This document shows positions 16,412 through 25,388 of a stretch of DNA of 64,000 bases, piece by piece. The stretch is from Falsiroseomonas frigidaquae (GTDB lineage Bacteria > Pseudomonadota > Alphaproteobacteria > Acetobacterales > Acetobacteraceae). The position numbers were made by a program, and so were the translations under genes. The number at the start of each line of letters is the position of its first letter. The stretch's first letter is position 1. The notes under the pieces are model-generated. The model was not told the origin of the DNA and searched no databases. It worked only from the letters and a program-made list of their open reading frames with translations. Location of the stretch: contig NZ_JAAVTX010000003.1 in assembly GCF_012163145.1 (NCBI RefSeq), forward strand, positions 496,001 through 560,000, written 5' to 3'.

Positions 16412-18151
16412 TCAGAAACGCGCCAGGACGCGCCAGAACAGCGCATCCGCCTTGACCTCGGCGGCGCCGGGGTTGGGCCGCCGCGTCAGCCGGCGCACCC
16501 CCTCCAATTGCAGTTCCACCACATCATTCACCGGCATCCGCACACCCACCCCGGTGGAGCGCAGCCGGCGGTCCGGATCCTGGTCCTGGTTCTCCCAGGT
16601 CCTTCCGTGGTCGTAGAAGGCGTAGAAGGTGGGCAGCAGGCGCAGCGGCGTGCCCCAGGCCTCCGTCTCGATGCTGGTGGTGAGCTGCAATTCGGCCGAG
16701 GCCGCCAGCGCGCGGTCGCCCGTCACCTCCCCCGCATAGAAGCCGCGGCCGAGCCGGGCGCCGCCGAGGTAGAATTTCTCCGACAGCGGCAGGATATCGT
16801 CCGACCATTGCCCGGCCAGCGTGCCGACCAGCGCCACATCGGCGCCTGCCCATGGCTGGAACAGCGCCTGGCGGCGGCTGACCTCGAAGGCCAGGCGGGT
16901 GAAGTCCACCTGCGCGCCGAGCCGCGCCGCGTCCACATTCCCCGTGCGTTCCGCGCCCAGCCCCTCCAGCCCACGCGACAGGCGCAGGGTGGCGCTGTTG
17001 GCGGCGGGGAAGGCCTCGCCCAGCAGCAGGTCGAAGCGTGCCCATTCGGCACCGAGCCGCAGCACCCGCAGCGAATCGCGGCTGAGCCGCGTGGCGGCGC
17101 CATTGGCACCGTCGATCTCGATCTCGCTCTCGATCAGGTCGAACTGGCCGGTCAGCAGCAGCGATTCAGACCGGCGGCGGATCAGCGGGTAGGACAAGGC
17201 GAGGCCCGCCGTCGTCGTCGTTCCCTCATAGCCGATGCCGCGCAGCGCATCCGAGGGCGTGGCGCGGCCCTGGCCGACGTAGACCCGTGCCCGCAGGCCG
17301 GAGCCGCCGAGGAACAACTCGGTCGAGGCCTGGCCGAAAAGCTGCGTTGCGCCGGCGGCGCCGAACAGCAGCAGCTCCGTCCGCTCGCCGAATTCGGTGA
17401 AGCTGTTGAACTGCACCGCCGCCAGCCCCTGTTCCGGGCCGGTCAGCCGATAGGCGCGGTTGTCCGCGGTGACATAGCCGGTGACGGGCCGGCGGCTTAC
17501 CTGCGCCACCAGGGTCAGCGCGCCGGGCGCGGTGCCGGCCGGGCGCAGCACGCTGCGGATGCCGACGCCCGGGATATCCTGCGCCAGCAGCAGCGCGCGC
17601 TCCAGGCTGGCGACATCCAGCGCCGGGCGCAGGATCAGCCGGTTCAGGAAGCGCAGCACCTGGGTGCCGGCGGGGCCGATATCGCCCTCCAGCAGCACTT
17701 CCGTCACATGGCCCTCGGCCACCACCAGGCGAAGGTTGCCCTGGGCGTCGAGCACCGCATCGACGGCGGTGAAGACGTAGCCCTCCTGCCGGTAGGCTGA
17801 GACGATGGCGGCGCGGGCCGCCTCCACCGCCGCCAGCGGCACGGCGGGCCCGGTCAGCCCCTCGGTCAGCGGCGTCAGCCGCGCCGGCGGCAGCACGGTG
17901 GCGCCCTGGATGGATACGGCGCGGATCGCCAGCGTGCCGGCGGGCGCCGCGGCGGGGGCGACGGGCTGCGTGCCGAGGCCAGGCCCGACCGGCGGAGCGG
18001 CCGGGGGCGCGATGCGGGGAATCGGCGAGCCCTGCGGTGGCGGAACGGGCTGCGCCAGCGCCGTGGCTATGCCGGCCGCCAGGCAGACTCCGGATAGCGC
18101 CACCCGGACGGAGAAGCTGGCGAAGCGGGCGAGTCGTTCTTTACCGGTCAT
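16412..18151 (-). CDS. TpsB-type outer-membrane transporter (ShlB/FhaC family)
   Basis: This 579-aa protein is the export pore for TpsA. It has a Sec signal (to about residue 33), a Pro-rich linker (about 35-70) and a POTRA domain (about 75-150, starting IRAVSIQGATVL). A second POTRA-like region covers about 150-220, and the C-terminal beta-barrel ends in the aromatic residue RVLARF. The FhaC/Omp85 signature region is present as KFYLGGARLGRGF. It is the first gene of a three-gene operon (TpsB, TpsA, CHAT lipoprotein) and is divergent from the DUF1622 gene across a 182-bp region. Confidence 0.9.
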   Translation of the reverse strand: MTGKERLARFASFSVRVALSGVCLAAGIATALAQPVPPPQGSPIPRIAPPAAPPVGPGLGTQPVAPAAAPAGTLAIRAVSIQGATVLPPARLTPLTEGLTGPAVPLAAVEAARAAIVSAYRQEGYVFTAVDAVLDAQGNLRLVVAEGHVTEVLLEGDIGPAGTQVLRFLNRLILRPALDVASLERALLLAQDIPGVGIRSVLRPAGTAPGALTLVAQVSRRPVTGYVTADNRAYRLTGPEQGLAAVQFNSFTEFGERTELLLFGAAGATQLFGQASTELFLGGSGLRARVYVGQGRATPSDALRGIGYEGTTTTAGLALSYPLIRRRSESLLLTGQFDLIESEIEIDGANGAATRLSRDSLRVLRLGAEWARFDLLLGEAFPAANSATLRLSRGLEGLGAERTGNVDAARLGAQVDFTRLAFEVSRRQALFQPWAGADVALVGTLAGQWSDDILPLSEKFYLGGARLGRGFYAGEVTGDRALAASAELQLTTSIETEAWGTPLRLLPTFYAFYDHGRTWENQDQDPDRRLRSTGVGVRMPVNDVVELQLEGVRRLTRRPNPGAAEVKADALFWRVLARF

Positions 18152-18333
18152 GCCGCCCCGTCTGTGCCGCTTGCTGGCGCCTTGCCCTCCAACTGCTAGG
18201 CCCCCGGAACGTGATTGCGAAGTGCCAAACTCGTGATTCGGTTTCGCGTTGTTTCACGCCGCCTTGACCGGAGGTGCTGCCGCAACCGCACCGGTTCCGG
18301 CAACCATGACGGCCCTGGCCGCTTTACCCGGCC

Positions 18334-18786
18334 ATGATTGAAAACGAGCCCGGCGCCTGGGTGGGCATGATCGCGGACTGGACGGCGGCGGGGCTGGAGA
18401 TGGCCGGCGTGCTGGCGCTTCTGGCGGGCGTGGTCATCACCACCTTCCTGTTCCTCCGCACCGGGCTGCAGCGGGGCGCCCCGGGCTGGGCGGCGGCCTT
18501 CATCCCCTACCGCGCCAATCTCGGCCGGGCGATCCTGCTGGGCCTCGAATTGCTGGTGGCGGCGGATATCGTGCACACCGTCGCCGCGCCGCTGACCTTC
18601 GAGACGGTGGCGACCCTCGGCCTGATCGTGCTGATCCGGACCGTGCTCAGCCTGTCGCTGGAGGTGGAGATCGAGGGCCGCTGGCCCTGGCGCCGGCATG
18701 GGCCTGAGACGCCGGAGAATTCGGTGGCGCAGCCCCGTTCCGTGACACCGCGTTCGAAATCGACCGAGCACCCGATCCGCGACTGA
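18334..18786 (+). CDS. DUF1622 membrane protein
   Basis: This 150-aa protein has three hydrophobic segments (about 17-37, 62-80, 88-108) and the DUF1622 landmark YRANLGRAILLGLELLVAAD. The function of the family is unknown; it is a small inner-membrane protein. The C-terminal 40 residues are hydrophilic and lie over the 3' end of the oppositely oriented actF gene: 140 bp (18647-18786) encode both proteins on opposite strands. Confidence 0.8.
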   Translation: MIENEPGAWVGMIADWTAAGLEMAGVLALLAGVVITTFLFLRTGLQRGAPGWAAAFIPYRANLGRAILLGLELLVAADIVHTVAAPLTFETVATLGLIVLIRTVLSLSLEVEIEGRWPWRRHGPETPENSVAQPRSVTPRSKSTEHPIRD

Positions 18787-19771
18787 GCAAGGCGGCGCGT
18801 TCCGCCCGCCACCACAGGCCGAAGGCCAGGCTCAACCCCGCCAGCACCAGCGCATCCAGCCACGCCGCCGGCTGGGCCATCGGTGCATCCGGCCGGACCA
18901 CCCACCACAGATGCGCGGCGAACTGCACCAGCAGCAGCCAGCACACCGCCACCATGCGCCAGCGTCCATGGTCCGGCGGCGCGGCCAGGGCGATGGCCAG
19001 CAGCAGCGCCGGCAAGGCGATACCCGGCTGCAGCCAGCTCCACCCCTCCAGCCGCCGCAGGTACCAGGCCGATTCCTCGGGCAGGTCCGCCATCCAGACC
19101 ACGATGAACTGGGTGAACCACAGCCACAGCACGGCCAGGCCCAGCGTCAGCAGCGCCCGTTCCAGCCCGGGCAGCCCTTCCGAATCCGGATGCGTGCGCG
19201 CCGCCAGGATGGCCACCGCCAGCGCCGCGGCCAGACCGGCCACCCACATGGAGAAGCCCTGCAGGCTGGCGTACCAGGTGGTGTCGCGGGACAGCACCCA
19301 GTCGAAGCCGGCCAGCGTCGCCGTCGGCAGCAGCAGCACCAGCGCCAGCACCGACAGCCGCGGATGCGGCCCCGGCCGCGCCAGTCCCCAGCCCAGCAGC
19401 GCCCAGACCAGCAGGCAGGCGGCACCGCGCAGCCGGAAGAACCAGGGCTGCATCAGCGCCGCGATCGGGCTGTCAGCCGCCAGGGTGGAGCCTGCCGCCC
19501 AGAGGTAGAGGTGTTCCGGCACCAGCAGGACCGGCAGCGCCATCAGCGCCAGCAGTGGCAGGCTGCGCGCTGCGGCCTCCAGCGGCAGCCGCACCGGGGT
19601 CAGCCAATCCTCCCGCAGCAGATGGCCGAGTGCCAGCACGCCAACTGCGCCGACGCCGATATGCGCCCAGGCGAGGAAGCCGGTGAGCCAGGCCTCCGCC
19701 AGCGCCGGCCCGCCGAAGGCCGTCACCGCCAGCACGGCAAGGGCGAGCCCGAGGAAGGCTGCGATCCTCAT
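18647..19771 (-). CDS. actF: Alternative complex III subunit ActF (membrane)
   Basis: This 374-aa polytopic protein has about ten predicted helices and is the last gene of the actBCDEF set. Its ATG overlaps the actE stop (ATGA), so the order B-C-D-E-F is unbroken. ActF is a quinol-side membrane subunit of alternative complex III, a structural replacement for cytochrome bc1 that passes electrons from quinol to cytochrome c or directly to an oxidase. The last 45 residues are low-complexity (Ser, Pro, Ala, Arg) and overlap the DUF1622 gene on the other strand. That tail could be a late extension after loss of the original stop. Confidence 0.75.
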   Translation of the reverse strand: MRIAAFLGLALAVLAVTAFGGPALAEAWLTGFLAWAHIGVGAVGVLALGHLLREDWLTPVRLPLEAAARSLPLLALMALPVLLVPEHLYLWAAGSTLAADSPIAALMQPWFFRLRGAACLLVWALLGWGLARPGPHPRLSVLALVLLLPTATLAGFDWVLSRDTTWYASLQGFSMWVAGLAAALAVAILAARTHPDSEGLPGLERALLTLGLAVLWLWFTQFIVVWMADLPEESAWYLRRLEGWSWLQPGIALPALLLAIALAAPPDHGRWRMVAVCWLLLVQFAAHLWWVVRPDAPMAQPAAWLDALVLAGLSLAFGLWWRAERAALLSRGSGARSISNAVSRNGAAPPNSPASQAHAGARASGPRSPPPATG

Positions 19772-20196
19772 GGCGACAGGCGCTCCACGAAGCGGGCGAT
19801 GGCCCAGCGATCCGCGGGCGACAGGCGATCCGCGAAGGGGTGCGCGCGGGCGTGGTTCTCCGCGATCACCGTCATCGTCCGCATGGCATCGGCCGGCAGC
19901 CTCGGCGGCGCCGGGAAGCCCTGCGCCACCGCGCCGCCATCCCCGGCGCCGGTCGCGCCATGGCAGGGCGCGCAGAAGATGGCGTAGCGATCGGCGCCGC
20001 GCGCCAGCAGCGCCTCCGTCACCGGCGGGCCGGGCGGGGCGAGCGCCCGGCGCCAGGCGGCATCGCCCTGCGCCACGGCACCGGGCGGCGGCGGCGCGGG
20101 CGGCGGCAGCGGTTCGCTGGCGGGCCAGCCATCGCAGCCGGCCAGCAGCAGCAGGGTGGGCAGTAGCAGAGCGGGCAGCAGCAGGCGGGCCTTCAT
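19768..20196 (-). CDS. actE: Alternative complex III subunit ActE (monoheme cytochrome c lipoprotein)
   Basis: This 142-aa protein has a lipoprotein signal (LLLLAGC) and a Pro-rich linker. A small cytochrome c domain follows with the heme-binding CAPCH in YAIFCAPCHGATGAG; a candidate Met ligand lies in AMRTMTVI. It fits the monoheme subunit ActE. The ATG at 20194-20196 overlaps the actD stop by four bases, and its own stop overlaps the actF start. Confidence 0.85.
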   Translation of the reverse strand: MKARLLLPALLLPTLLLLAGCDGWPASEPLPPPAPPPPGAVAQGDAAWRRALAPPGPPVTEALLARGADRYAIFCAPCHGATGAGDGGAVAQGFPAPPRLPADAMRTMTVIAENHARAHPFADRLSPADRWAIARFVERLSP

Positions 20197-20717
20197 CCGG
20201 GAAGCTCCGCCAGGCTGAGCGGCTTCTGGCGACGCAGCAGATGCAGGGCCTCCCGCGCATCCAGCCCGGGGTCGCCGGCGAACAGGCAAAGGAAGAAGCG
20301 GTCCTCGCTGGCACGGCCGAAGCCGGGCACGGCGAAGACCGGGTGGCTCAACCGCGGCAGCCGGTTCAGCGCCAGCATGCCGATCAAGGCGCCCGCCGCC
20401 GCCCAGAGCACGGCGACGATGGTGGTGGCGGGCAGGAAGGCGGGCAGCGCATGCAGCGGCCGGCCGCCGACATTCAAGGGATAGGCGTGCACGCTGAGCC
20501 ACCACTGCGTCGCATAGGCCAGCGCCGCGCCGAACAGCCCCGCGCCGATGGCGATCCAGGCGACGCGCGCGCCGGTGGCGCCGAGCAGCTTCGCGGCCTC
20601 CGGCACCGGATAGGGGGCATAGGCATCCATGCGCCGCCAGCCGGCATCCCGCGCCGCGCGCAGCGCCGCCACCAGCGCATCCGGATTGTCGAAGGCCGCG
20701 ATCACGCCGGGGCTCAT
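20193..20717 (-). CDS. actD: Alternative complex III subunit ActD (DUF3341)
   Basis: This 174-aa protein has the DUF3341 layout: a soluble N-terminal part (IAAFDNPDALVAALRAARDAGW, then MDAYAPYPV), two membrane helices (about 50-72 and 92-115) and a conserved C-terminal FGRASEDRFFL. ActD is a membrane-anchored cytoplasmic or periplasmic subunit without cofactors. The ATG at 20715-20717 overlaps the actC stop. Confidence 0.85.
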   Translation of the reverse strand: MSPGVIAAFDNPDALVAALRAARDAGWRRMDAYAPYPVPEAAKLLGATGARVAWIAIGAGLFGAALAYATQWWLSVHAYPLNVGGRPLHALPAFLPATTIVAVLWAAAGALIGMLALNRLPRLSHPVFAVPGFGRASEDRFFLCLFAGDPGLDAREALHLLRRQKPLSLAELPG

Positions 20718-22033
20718 GGCACGTCCGCCTCGCTTTCCTCGTGCCGCGTCTCGAACATCGACACCACCGGCACGAAGCGGGCGAAGGCCAGCATCAGCAG
20801 CGCGAACAGCCCGATGGTGCCGAGCAGCAGCGTCCATTCCGGCACCGTCGGCGCATACAGCGGCGCGGTGCTCGGCAGGTGGTCGCGCAGCAGGCCGCCG
20901 GCCACCAGCGAGAAGCGGTCGAGCCACACCCCCGCCGCCGCCCCGAGCCCGATCGGCACCGCCCATCGGGCCTGCACCCGCGCCCGCTTCAGCCACAGCA
21001 ACTGCGGCACCGCCACCACCAGCGCGGCGCCGCCCCAGTACAGCCCGGCATAGGCACCGAAGGCCCGTGCCGCGATCGCCTGGCGCGTCGTCGCATCCTC
21101 CAGCAGCCCCACCAGCAGCGCCTCGGCATAGACATAGCCGCAGACCAGCGCCGCCGCGGCGGTCAGCTTCGCCAGCAGGTGCATGTCCTCGTCATCGATG
21201 TAGCGGGTCAGGCCCAGCCCGCCGCGCAGCAGCGCCGCCAGCGCCAGCACCACGCCAAGGCCGGAGGGAATGCCGGTGGCCACCACATGCAGCGGTAGCC
21301 GCGCCTGGTGCCATTCGGGCACCAGCGTGGTGGCGAATTCCAGCGCCACGATGGTCTGCGCGGAGACCAGCATCGGCAGCACCATCGCCGCCACCAGCCG
21401 GTAGGCCGCCTGGTGCCGCGCCCAGTGCCGCACCGATCCGCGCCAGCCCAGCGCCAGCACGCCATAGATGCGCGCCTGCACCAGGCGGGACCGCGCCACG
21501 GCACGGTCCCGCATGGTGGCGAGGTCCGGGATCAGGCCGGTGTACCAGAACAGGCCGGTGACCACGACGTGGGACATGATGCCCCAGAAATCCCACACCA
21601 GCGTGCTGCGGAAATTCGGCCAGACCTGGTAGGTCGCGGGATAGGGGAAGGTCCAGTAGAACAGCCAGGGCCGGCCGAGATGCAGGATCGGGTAGATCGC
21701 CGCCGCCGCCACCGCGGCCAGCGCCGCCGCCTCGGCAAACCGGTTCACCGCGGTGCGCAGCCCGTGCCGGCGCAGCACCAGCACCACGGCGAACAGGCTG
21801 GCGGCGTTGGCGATGCCGATCCACCAGACGTAGTTGATCAGGTCGAAGCCCCAGACGAAGGGGATGTTGGTGCCCCACAGCGCCGTGCCGCGCAGCAGCA
21901 GCGCCACCACCGCATAGGCCAGCAGCAGCGTCAGCACGGCGGAAGCCGCGACGCCACCGGCGAAGCGCCAACCGAAATCCTCCCGCAGCGGCGGGTCGGA
22001 GACCGGCCGGGTGGAGAAATCCGCGCTGCTCAT
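20714..22033 (-). CDS. actC: Alternative complex III subunit ActC (NrfD-like)
   Basis: This 439-aa NrfD/PsrC-family membrane protein has about ten helices and typical patterns such as NYVWWIGIANAASLF, HLGRPWLFYW and GIPSGLGVV. In alternative complex III it forms the quinol-binding membrane core that docks to the iron-sulfur subunit ActB. The ATG at 22031-22033 overlaps the actB stop (ATGA). Length matches the family. Confidence 0.88.
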   Translation of the reverse strand: MSSADFSTRPVSDPPLREDFGWRFAGGVAASAVLTLLLAYAVVALLLRGTALWGTNIPFVWGFDLINYVWWIGIANAASLFAVVLVLRRHGLRTAVNRFAEAAALAAVAAAAIYPILHLGRPWLFYWTFPYPATYQVWPNFRSTLVWDFWGIMSHVVVTGLFWYTGLIPDLATMRDRAVARSRLVQARIYGVLALGWRGSVRHWARHQAAYRLVAAMVLPMLVSAQTIVALEFATTLVPEWHQARLPLHVVATGIPSGLGVVLALAALLRGGLGLTRYIDDEDMHLLAKLTAAAALVCGYVYAEALLVGLLEDATTRQAIAARAFGAYAGLYWGGAALVVAVPQLLWLKRARVQARWAVPIGLGAAAGVWLDRFSLVAGGLLRDHLPSTAPLYAPTVPEWTLLLGTIGLFALLMLAFARFVPVVSMFETRHEESEADVP

Positions 22034-24792
22034 GCCGGCGCACCAGGCTCGGGACGCACCAGGCGGGCGAGATAGGTGGTGCGCGGCCGTGTATCCAGGT
22101 TGCCGAGCAGCGCGTAGTTCCTGCCCTCCGCCTTGGCGCGCGAGACATCGCTGTCCGGGTCGTTGATGTCGCCGAAATGGATGGCGCGTGTCGGGCAGGC
22201 ATTCTGGCACGCCGTGGTGACGTCACCGTCGCGCAGCGCGCGGCCTTCCTGCCGCGCGGTGTCCTGCGCGCCCTTGATGCGGTGCTGGCAGTAGGTGCAT
22301 TTCTCGATCACGCCGCGCGGCCGTACCGGCACATCCGGATTGCGCACCGGCACGGCACCGGCCTGCCGCGCATAGCCAGCCCAGTTGAAGCGGCGCACCT
22401 TGTAGGGGCAGTTGTTGGAGCAGGTGCGCGTGCCGATGCAGCGCGGATAGACCATCAGGTTCAGCCCCTCATGGTCATGCACCGTGGCGTTCACCGGGCA
22501 GACCACCTCGCAGGGCGCCTTCTCGCAATGCATGCAGGGAACAGGCTGAAAATCGACCGCCGGAGCCTCGGCCGGGCCGCTCACCACGCGATCGACGCGC
22601 AGCCAGTGCATGGCGCGGCCGCGCGCCGCTTCCTCCGGCCCCACCACCGGCGTGTTGTTCTCCGCCTGGCAGGCGACGACGCAGGCATTGCAGCCGATGC
22701 AGGTATCCAGGTCGATCGCCATGCCCCAGGCGTGGCCCGGATACTTCCAGTCCGGGTACAGCGACCGCGGCGGCGGCAGCGGCGGCACCGCCTGCCCCGG
22801 CGCCAGGCGGTGCACCCGCGGCGTCTCGTCGGGCAGCGCGAAATCGGCGCCGCGCGCCGCCCAGCCCTCGCCCCCGGTGGCGCGCAGCACAAGGCCGCCG
22901 GCCAGCCAGGGCGCGGTGGAGGACCGCAGGCGATAGGCGTCGATCCCGATGCCGCCCGGCACGCCGCCCGCCAGCCGCCGCCCGCCGCCCAGCGGCAGCG
23001 TCACCACCCCCGGCGCCTGGCCAGGCGTGACCAGCACCGGCGCGTGCAGCACCCGGCCATCGAGCCGCAATTCCACCTCCGCCCCCTCCGCCAGCCCTGC
23101 GGCCCGCGCATCGGCCGGGGCCATCAGCACGGCATTGCCCCAGGCGAGGTTGCCGAGCGGCCGCGGCAGTTCCTGCAGCCAGGCCTCGCTGGCGTAGCGG
23201 CCATCCCGGAGATGCGGGTCCGCCGCGAAGATCGCGACGGGCGTGGCGGGGATGGGGGAGGCTTCGGGCAGCGCGAAATCCGGCCGCAGCGCCGGCACGC
23301 GTGCGGGCGCTGCGCTGTCGGCCACCACGCCCGCCTCCAGCACGTCACGCCAGCGCGTCTCGAACTCCGCCTCGCCCCATGCGCCGCGCCAGGTCTCCCG
23401 CACCAGCGCCTGGCCATCGGCGCGGCTGCCGGCGAGCGCGGCCAGGATCTCCTCCGGCGACACCGCCGTATCGACCAGCGGGCGCGTCACCGGCTGGCGC
23501 AGCGCGGCGGTGCCGTCGAAGGCCAGACTGTCGCCCCAGCTTTCCAGCGGGTGGTGCAGCGGCAGGTGCCAGGTGCACAGCAGCGCCGTCTCATCCACAT
23601 GCACGCCGGCATGCAGGCTGTGCGGCACGCGTCGCAGGAACCCGGCGACATCGAGATCCGTCGGCGCGTCGAAGACCGGGTTCGCATCCAGCACCAGCAG
23701 ATGCGTCACCGCCTCCGCCTCCGCCACCAGCTCTGCCAGCGTGCCGGCCTCGGCCGCGGTGGGATCGGCGATGCAGGGCACCGCGGCGCCGAGCGTCGCG
23801 TTGATGGCATGCGCCAGCGCCTGCACCGCCACGCCCTGGCCGCGCCCGGCCAGCACGCAGGCCGCCTCGCCCGCCTCGCGCAGCGTGGCGGCCAGCGCGG
23901 CGGCCTCGGGATGCGTTGCGCCGGCGGCGGCGGGGATCCCGAGTTCGGCGGCGACCGCCCGGGCCAGCGCCTCGATTTCCCAGGGCGGCAGCACCAGCAG
24001 GCGGTCGGCCTTGCTGCCGGTCAGGCTCGGCGTCGATTCCGCGACGATCAGCGCCGGCAGCCTGCCGGCCTGGCGGCCCTGCGCCCGTGCCTCGGCCCAG
24101 CCGCGCGCCTGGGCGAGCTGCGCCGGGCCGGGGCCGAGCGGATCGGCGCCCAGCGCCAGCACGCAGCGCGCCCGGGCCAGGTCCGGCCGTGGTACCAGCG
24201 GCTCCCCGAATGCCAGGATCGAAGCTTCCGCCGCCGCCGCATCGGCCAGCGGCGCATGCACATGCCAGCGCGCCCCCGGCCAGGCCGCCAGCACCCCCGC
24301 GATCAGCCGCTTTTGCGTGGGGGAGGAGACGGGGCCGGTGAGGATGCGCAGCCCCTGCCCGCCCCGCGCCGCCAGCGCCGCCTGCCGTTCCGCCAGCCAG
24401 GCCGAGAGCCGCGCCGGGTCGCGCACCACCCGCCCCTGCTGCCGCAGCCGCCGCGATCGCGCCGGGTCATGCAGGCCGAGCACCGCCGATTCCAGGAACA
24501 CGTCGGTGGCGCCGAGGCTGCCGGGGTGGCGCGGATTGCCCTCGACCTTGATGGCGTGGCCGTTCTGCACGCGGACCAGCACGCCGCGGCCGATGCCATC
24601 CAGTTCCAGCACCGTGGCATAGCTGCCGCGCGGCCCGCCCAGCCCGCGCGCCGGGGCATAGAGCGGGCTGCCGAATTCCTCCGGCGCGCCATCGCACCCC
24701 GCCGCCGCGGCAAGCGCCAGGGAAGCACCCGCGGCGCGCAGCACGCTGCGCCGGTCCGGGTCGGGAGGTGGCAGGGCGTCGGGGGTTGTCAT
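22030..24792 (-). CDS. actB: Alternative complex III subunit ActB (Mo-oxidoreductase-like fused to 4Fe-4S domain)
   Basis: This 920-aa protein has a Tat leader with DRRSVLRAAGASLALAAAAGC, which also ends like a lipobox. A molybdopterin-oxidoreductase-like region follows (about 50-640) that in this family lacks the cofactor. The C-terminal ferredoxin module starts near Cys 698 with CIGCNACVVAC, CMHCEKAPCEVVC, CIGTRTCSNNC and CTYCQHRI/CQNAC. This is the usual pattern for three 4Fe-4S clusters and one 3Fe-4S cluster, since the third motif has one Cys fewer. It is the first gene of actBCDEF and is divergent from a lone cytochrome c gene across 116 bp, which should hold its promoter. Confidence 0.9.
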   Translation of the reverse strand: MTTPDALPPPDPDRRSVLRAAGASLALAAAAGCDGAPEEFGSPLYAPARGLGGPRGSYATVLELDGIGRGVLVRVQNGHAIKVEGNPRHPGSLGATDVFLESAVLGLHDPARSRRLRQQGRVVRDPARLSAWLAERQAALAARGGQGLRILTGPVSSPTQKRLIAGVLAAWPGARWHVHAPLADAAAAEASILAFGEPLVPRPDLARARCVLALGADPLGPGPAQLAQARGWAEARAQGRQAGRLPALIVAESTPSLTGSKADRLLVLPPWEIEALARAVAAELGIPAAAGATHPEAAALAATLREAGEAACVLAGRGQGVAVQALAHAINATLGAAVPCIADPTAAEAGTLAELVAEAEAVTHLLVLDANPVFDAPTDLDVAGFLRRVPHSLHAGVHVDETALLCTWHLPLHHPLESWGDSLAFDGTAALRQPVTRPLVDTAVSPEEILAALAGSRADGQALVRETWRGAWGEAEFETRWRDVLEAGVVADSAAPARVPALRPDFALPEASPIPATPVAIFAADPHLRDGRYASEAWLQELPRPLGNLAWGNAVLMAPADARAAGLAEGAEVELRLDGRVLHAPVLVTPGQAPGVVTLPLGGGRRLAGGVPGGIGIDAYRLRSSTAPWLAGGLVLRATGGEGWAARGADFALPDETPRVHRLAPGQAVPPLPPPRSLYPDWKYPGHAWGMAIDLDTCIGCNACVVACQAENNTPVVGPEEAARGRAMHWLRVDRVVSGPAEAPAVDFQPVPCMHCEKAPCEVVCPVNATVHDHEGLNLMVYPRCIGTRTCSNNCPYKVRRFNWAGYARQAGAVPVRNPDVPVRPRGVIEKCTYCQHRIKGAQDTARQEGRALRDGDVTTACQNACPTRAIHFGDINDPDSDVSRAKAEGRNYALLGNLDTRPRTTYLARLVRPEPGAPA

Positions 24793-24908
24793 GCAGGCGG
24801 CGGCTCCGCTGGGGCAGGGCCGTGCAGCCCCCAGCCCCGGCTACGCCACAGAACGGCATTGGTTCCCGCCCGCTGCAACCGGAACGGGCCTTTCCACGTT
24901 GGCCCGGC

Positions 24909-25388
24909 ATGTCCCAAGCCCGATGCCACGCCATGCTGCCGTTGCTTGCCAGCCTCGTGCTCGGCGCGTGCGGGGAGGCTGCGCCCCCGGCCGAGCTGCA
25001 GGTCGCCGGCGGCGATGCGGGGCGCGGCCGGCTGGCCATCGCGGAACATGGCTGCGGCGCCTGCCATGTGATCCCGGGCATTCCCGGCGCGGTGTCCTGG
25101 GTCGGCCCGCCGCTGATGGAATGGGCGCGGCGCAGCTATGTCGGCGGGCGGCTGCCGAACGCGCCGCAGAACCTGGTGGCCTTCCTGCTGGACCCGCAAG
25201 CCATCTCGCCAGGCTCCGCCATGCCCGACCTGGCGTTGCGGGAGGCGGAGGCGCTGGACATCGCGGCCTATCTCTACACGCTCGGCCGGGCACCGGCCGT
25301 ACCGCCGGGCCAGCCGCTGGCGCCCGGGGAAGCCGGCACCCAGCCGGAGCCGCGCCTGCGCCCCCGCTTCGACCGCCCCGCTCAGTAG
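24909..25388 (+). CDS. Lone c-type cytochrome lipoprotein
   Basis: This 159-aa monoheme cytochrome c has a lipobox (LVLGAC), the heme motif CGACH in EHGCGACHVIPGIPG, a likely Met ligand in GSAMPDL, and a Pro-rich tail. It resembles the membrane-attached cytochrome c domains found with caa3 oxidases. It is the only plus-strand gene among the respiratory genes. It is divergent from actB, and its TAG overlaps the 3' end of the next minus-strand gene by seven bases. An in-frame ATG at 24933 is an alternative start, but it would remove the basic residues ahead of the hydrophobic core. Confidence 0.8.
   Translation: MSQARCHAMLPLLASLVLGACGEAAPPAELQVAGGDAGRGRLAIAEHGCGACHVIPGIPGAVSWVGPPLMEWARRSYVGGRLPNAPQNLVAFLLDPQAISPGSAMPDLALREAEALDIAAYLYTLGRAPAVPPGQPLAPGEAGTQPEPRLRPRFDRPAQ

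Noticed and set aside
13831-16455. An 874-codon plus-strand frame opposite the TPS domain of tpsA
   Set aside because: It is antisense to the conserved TPS domain and rich in Arg, Gly, His and Ala, a shadow pattern.
18152-18333. TGGCAC-like and GGAAC-like boxes in the DUF1622/TpsB divergent region
   Set aside because: TGGCAC is not followed by a GC element at the right distance, and GGAAC is about 21 bases from the nearest CGT. I see only an ordinary divergent promoter region.
24793-24908. Possible FNR or EcfG boxes between actB and the lone cytochrome c
   Set aside because: GGAAC and CGTT are both present, but only 11 bases apart. No palindrome of FNR type was found.
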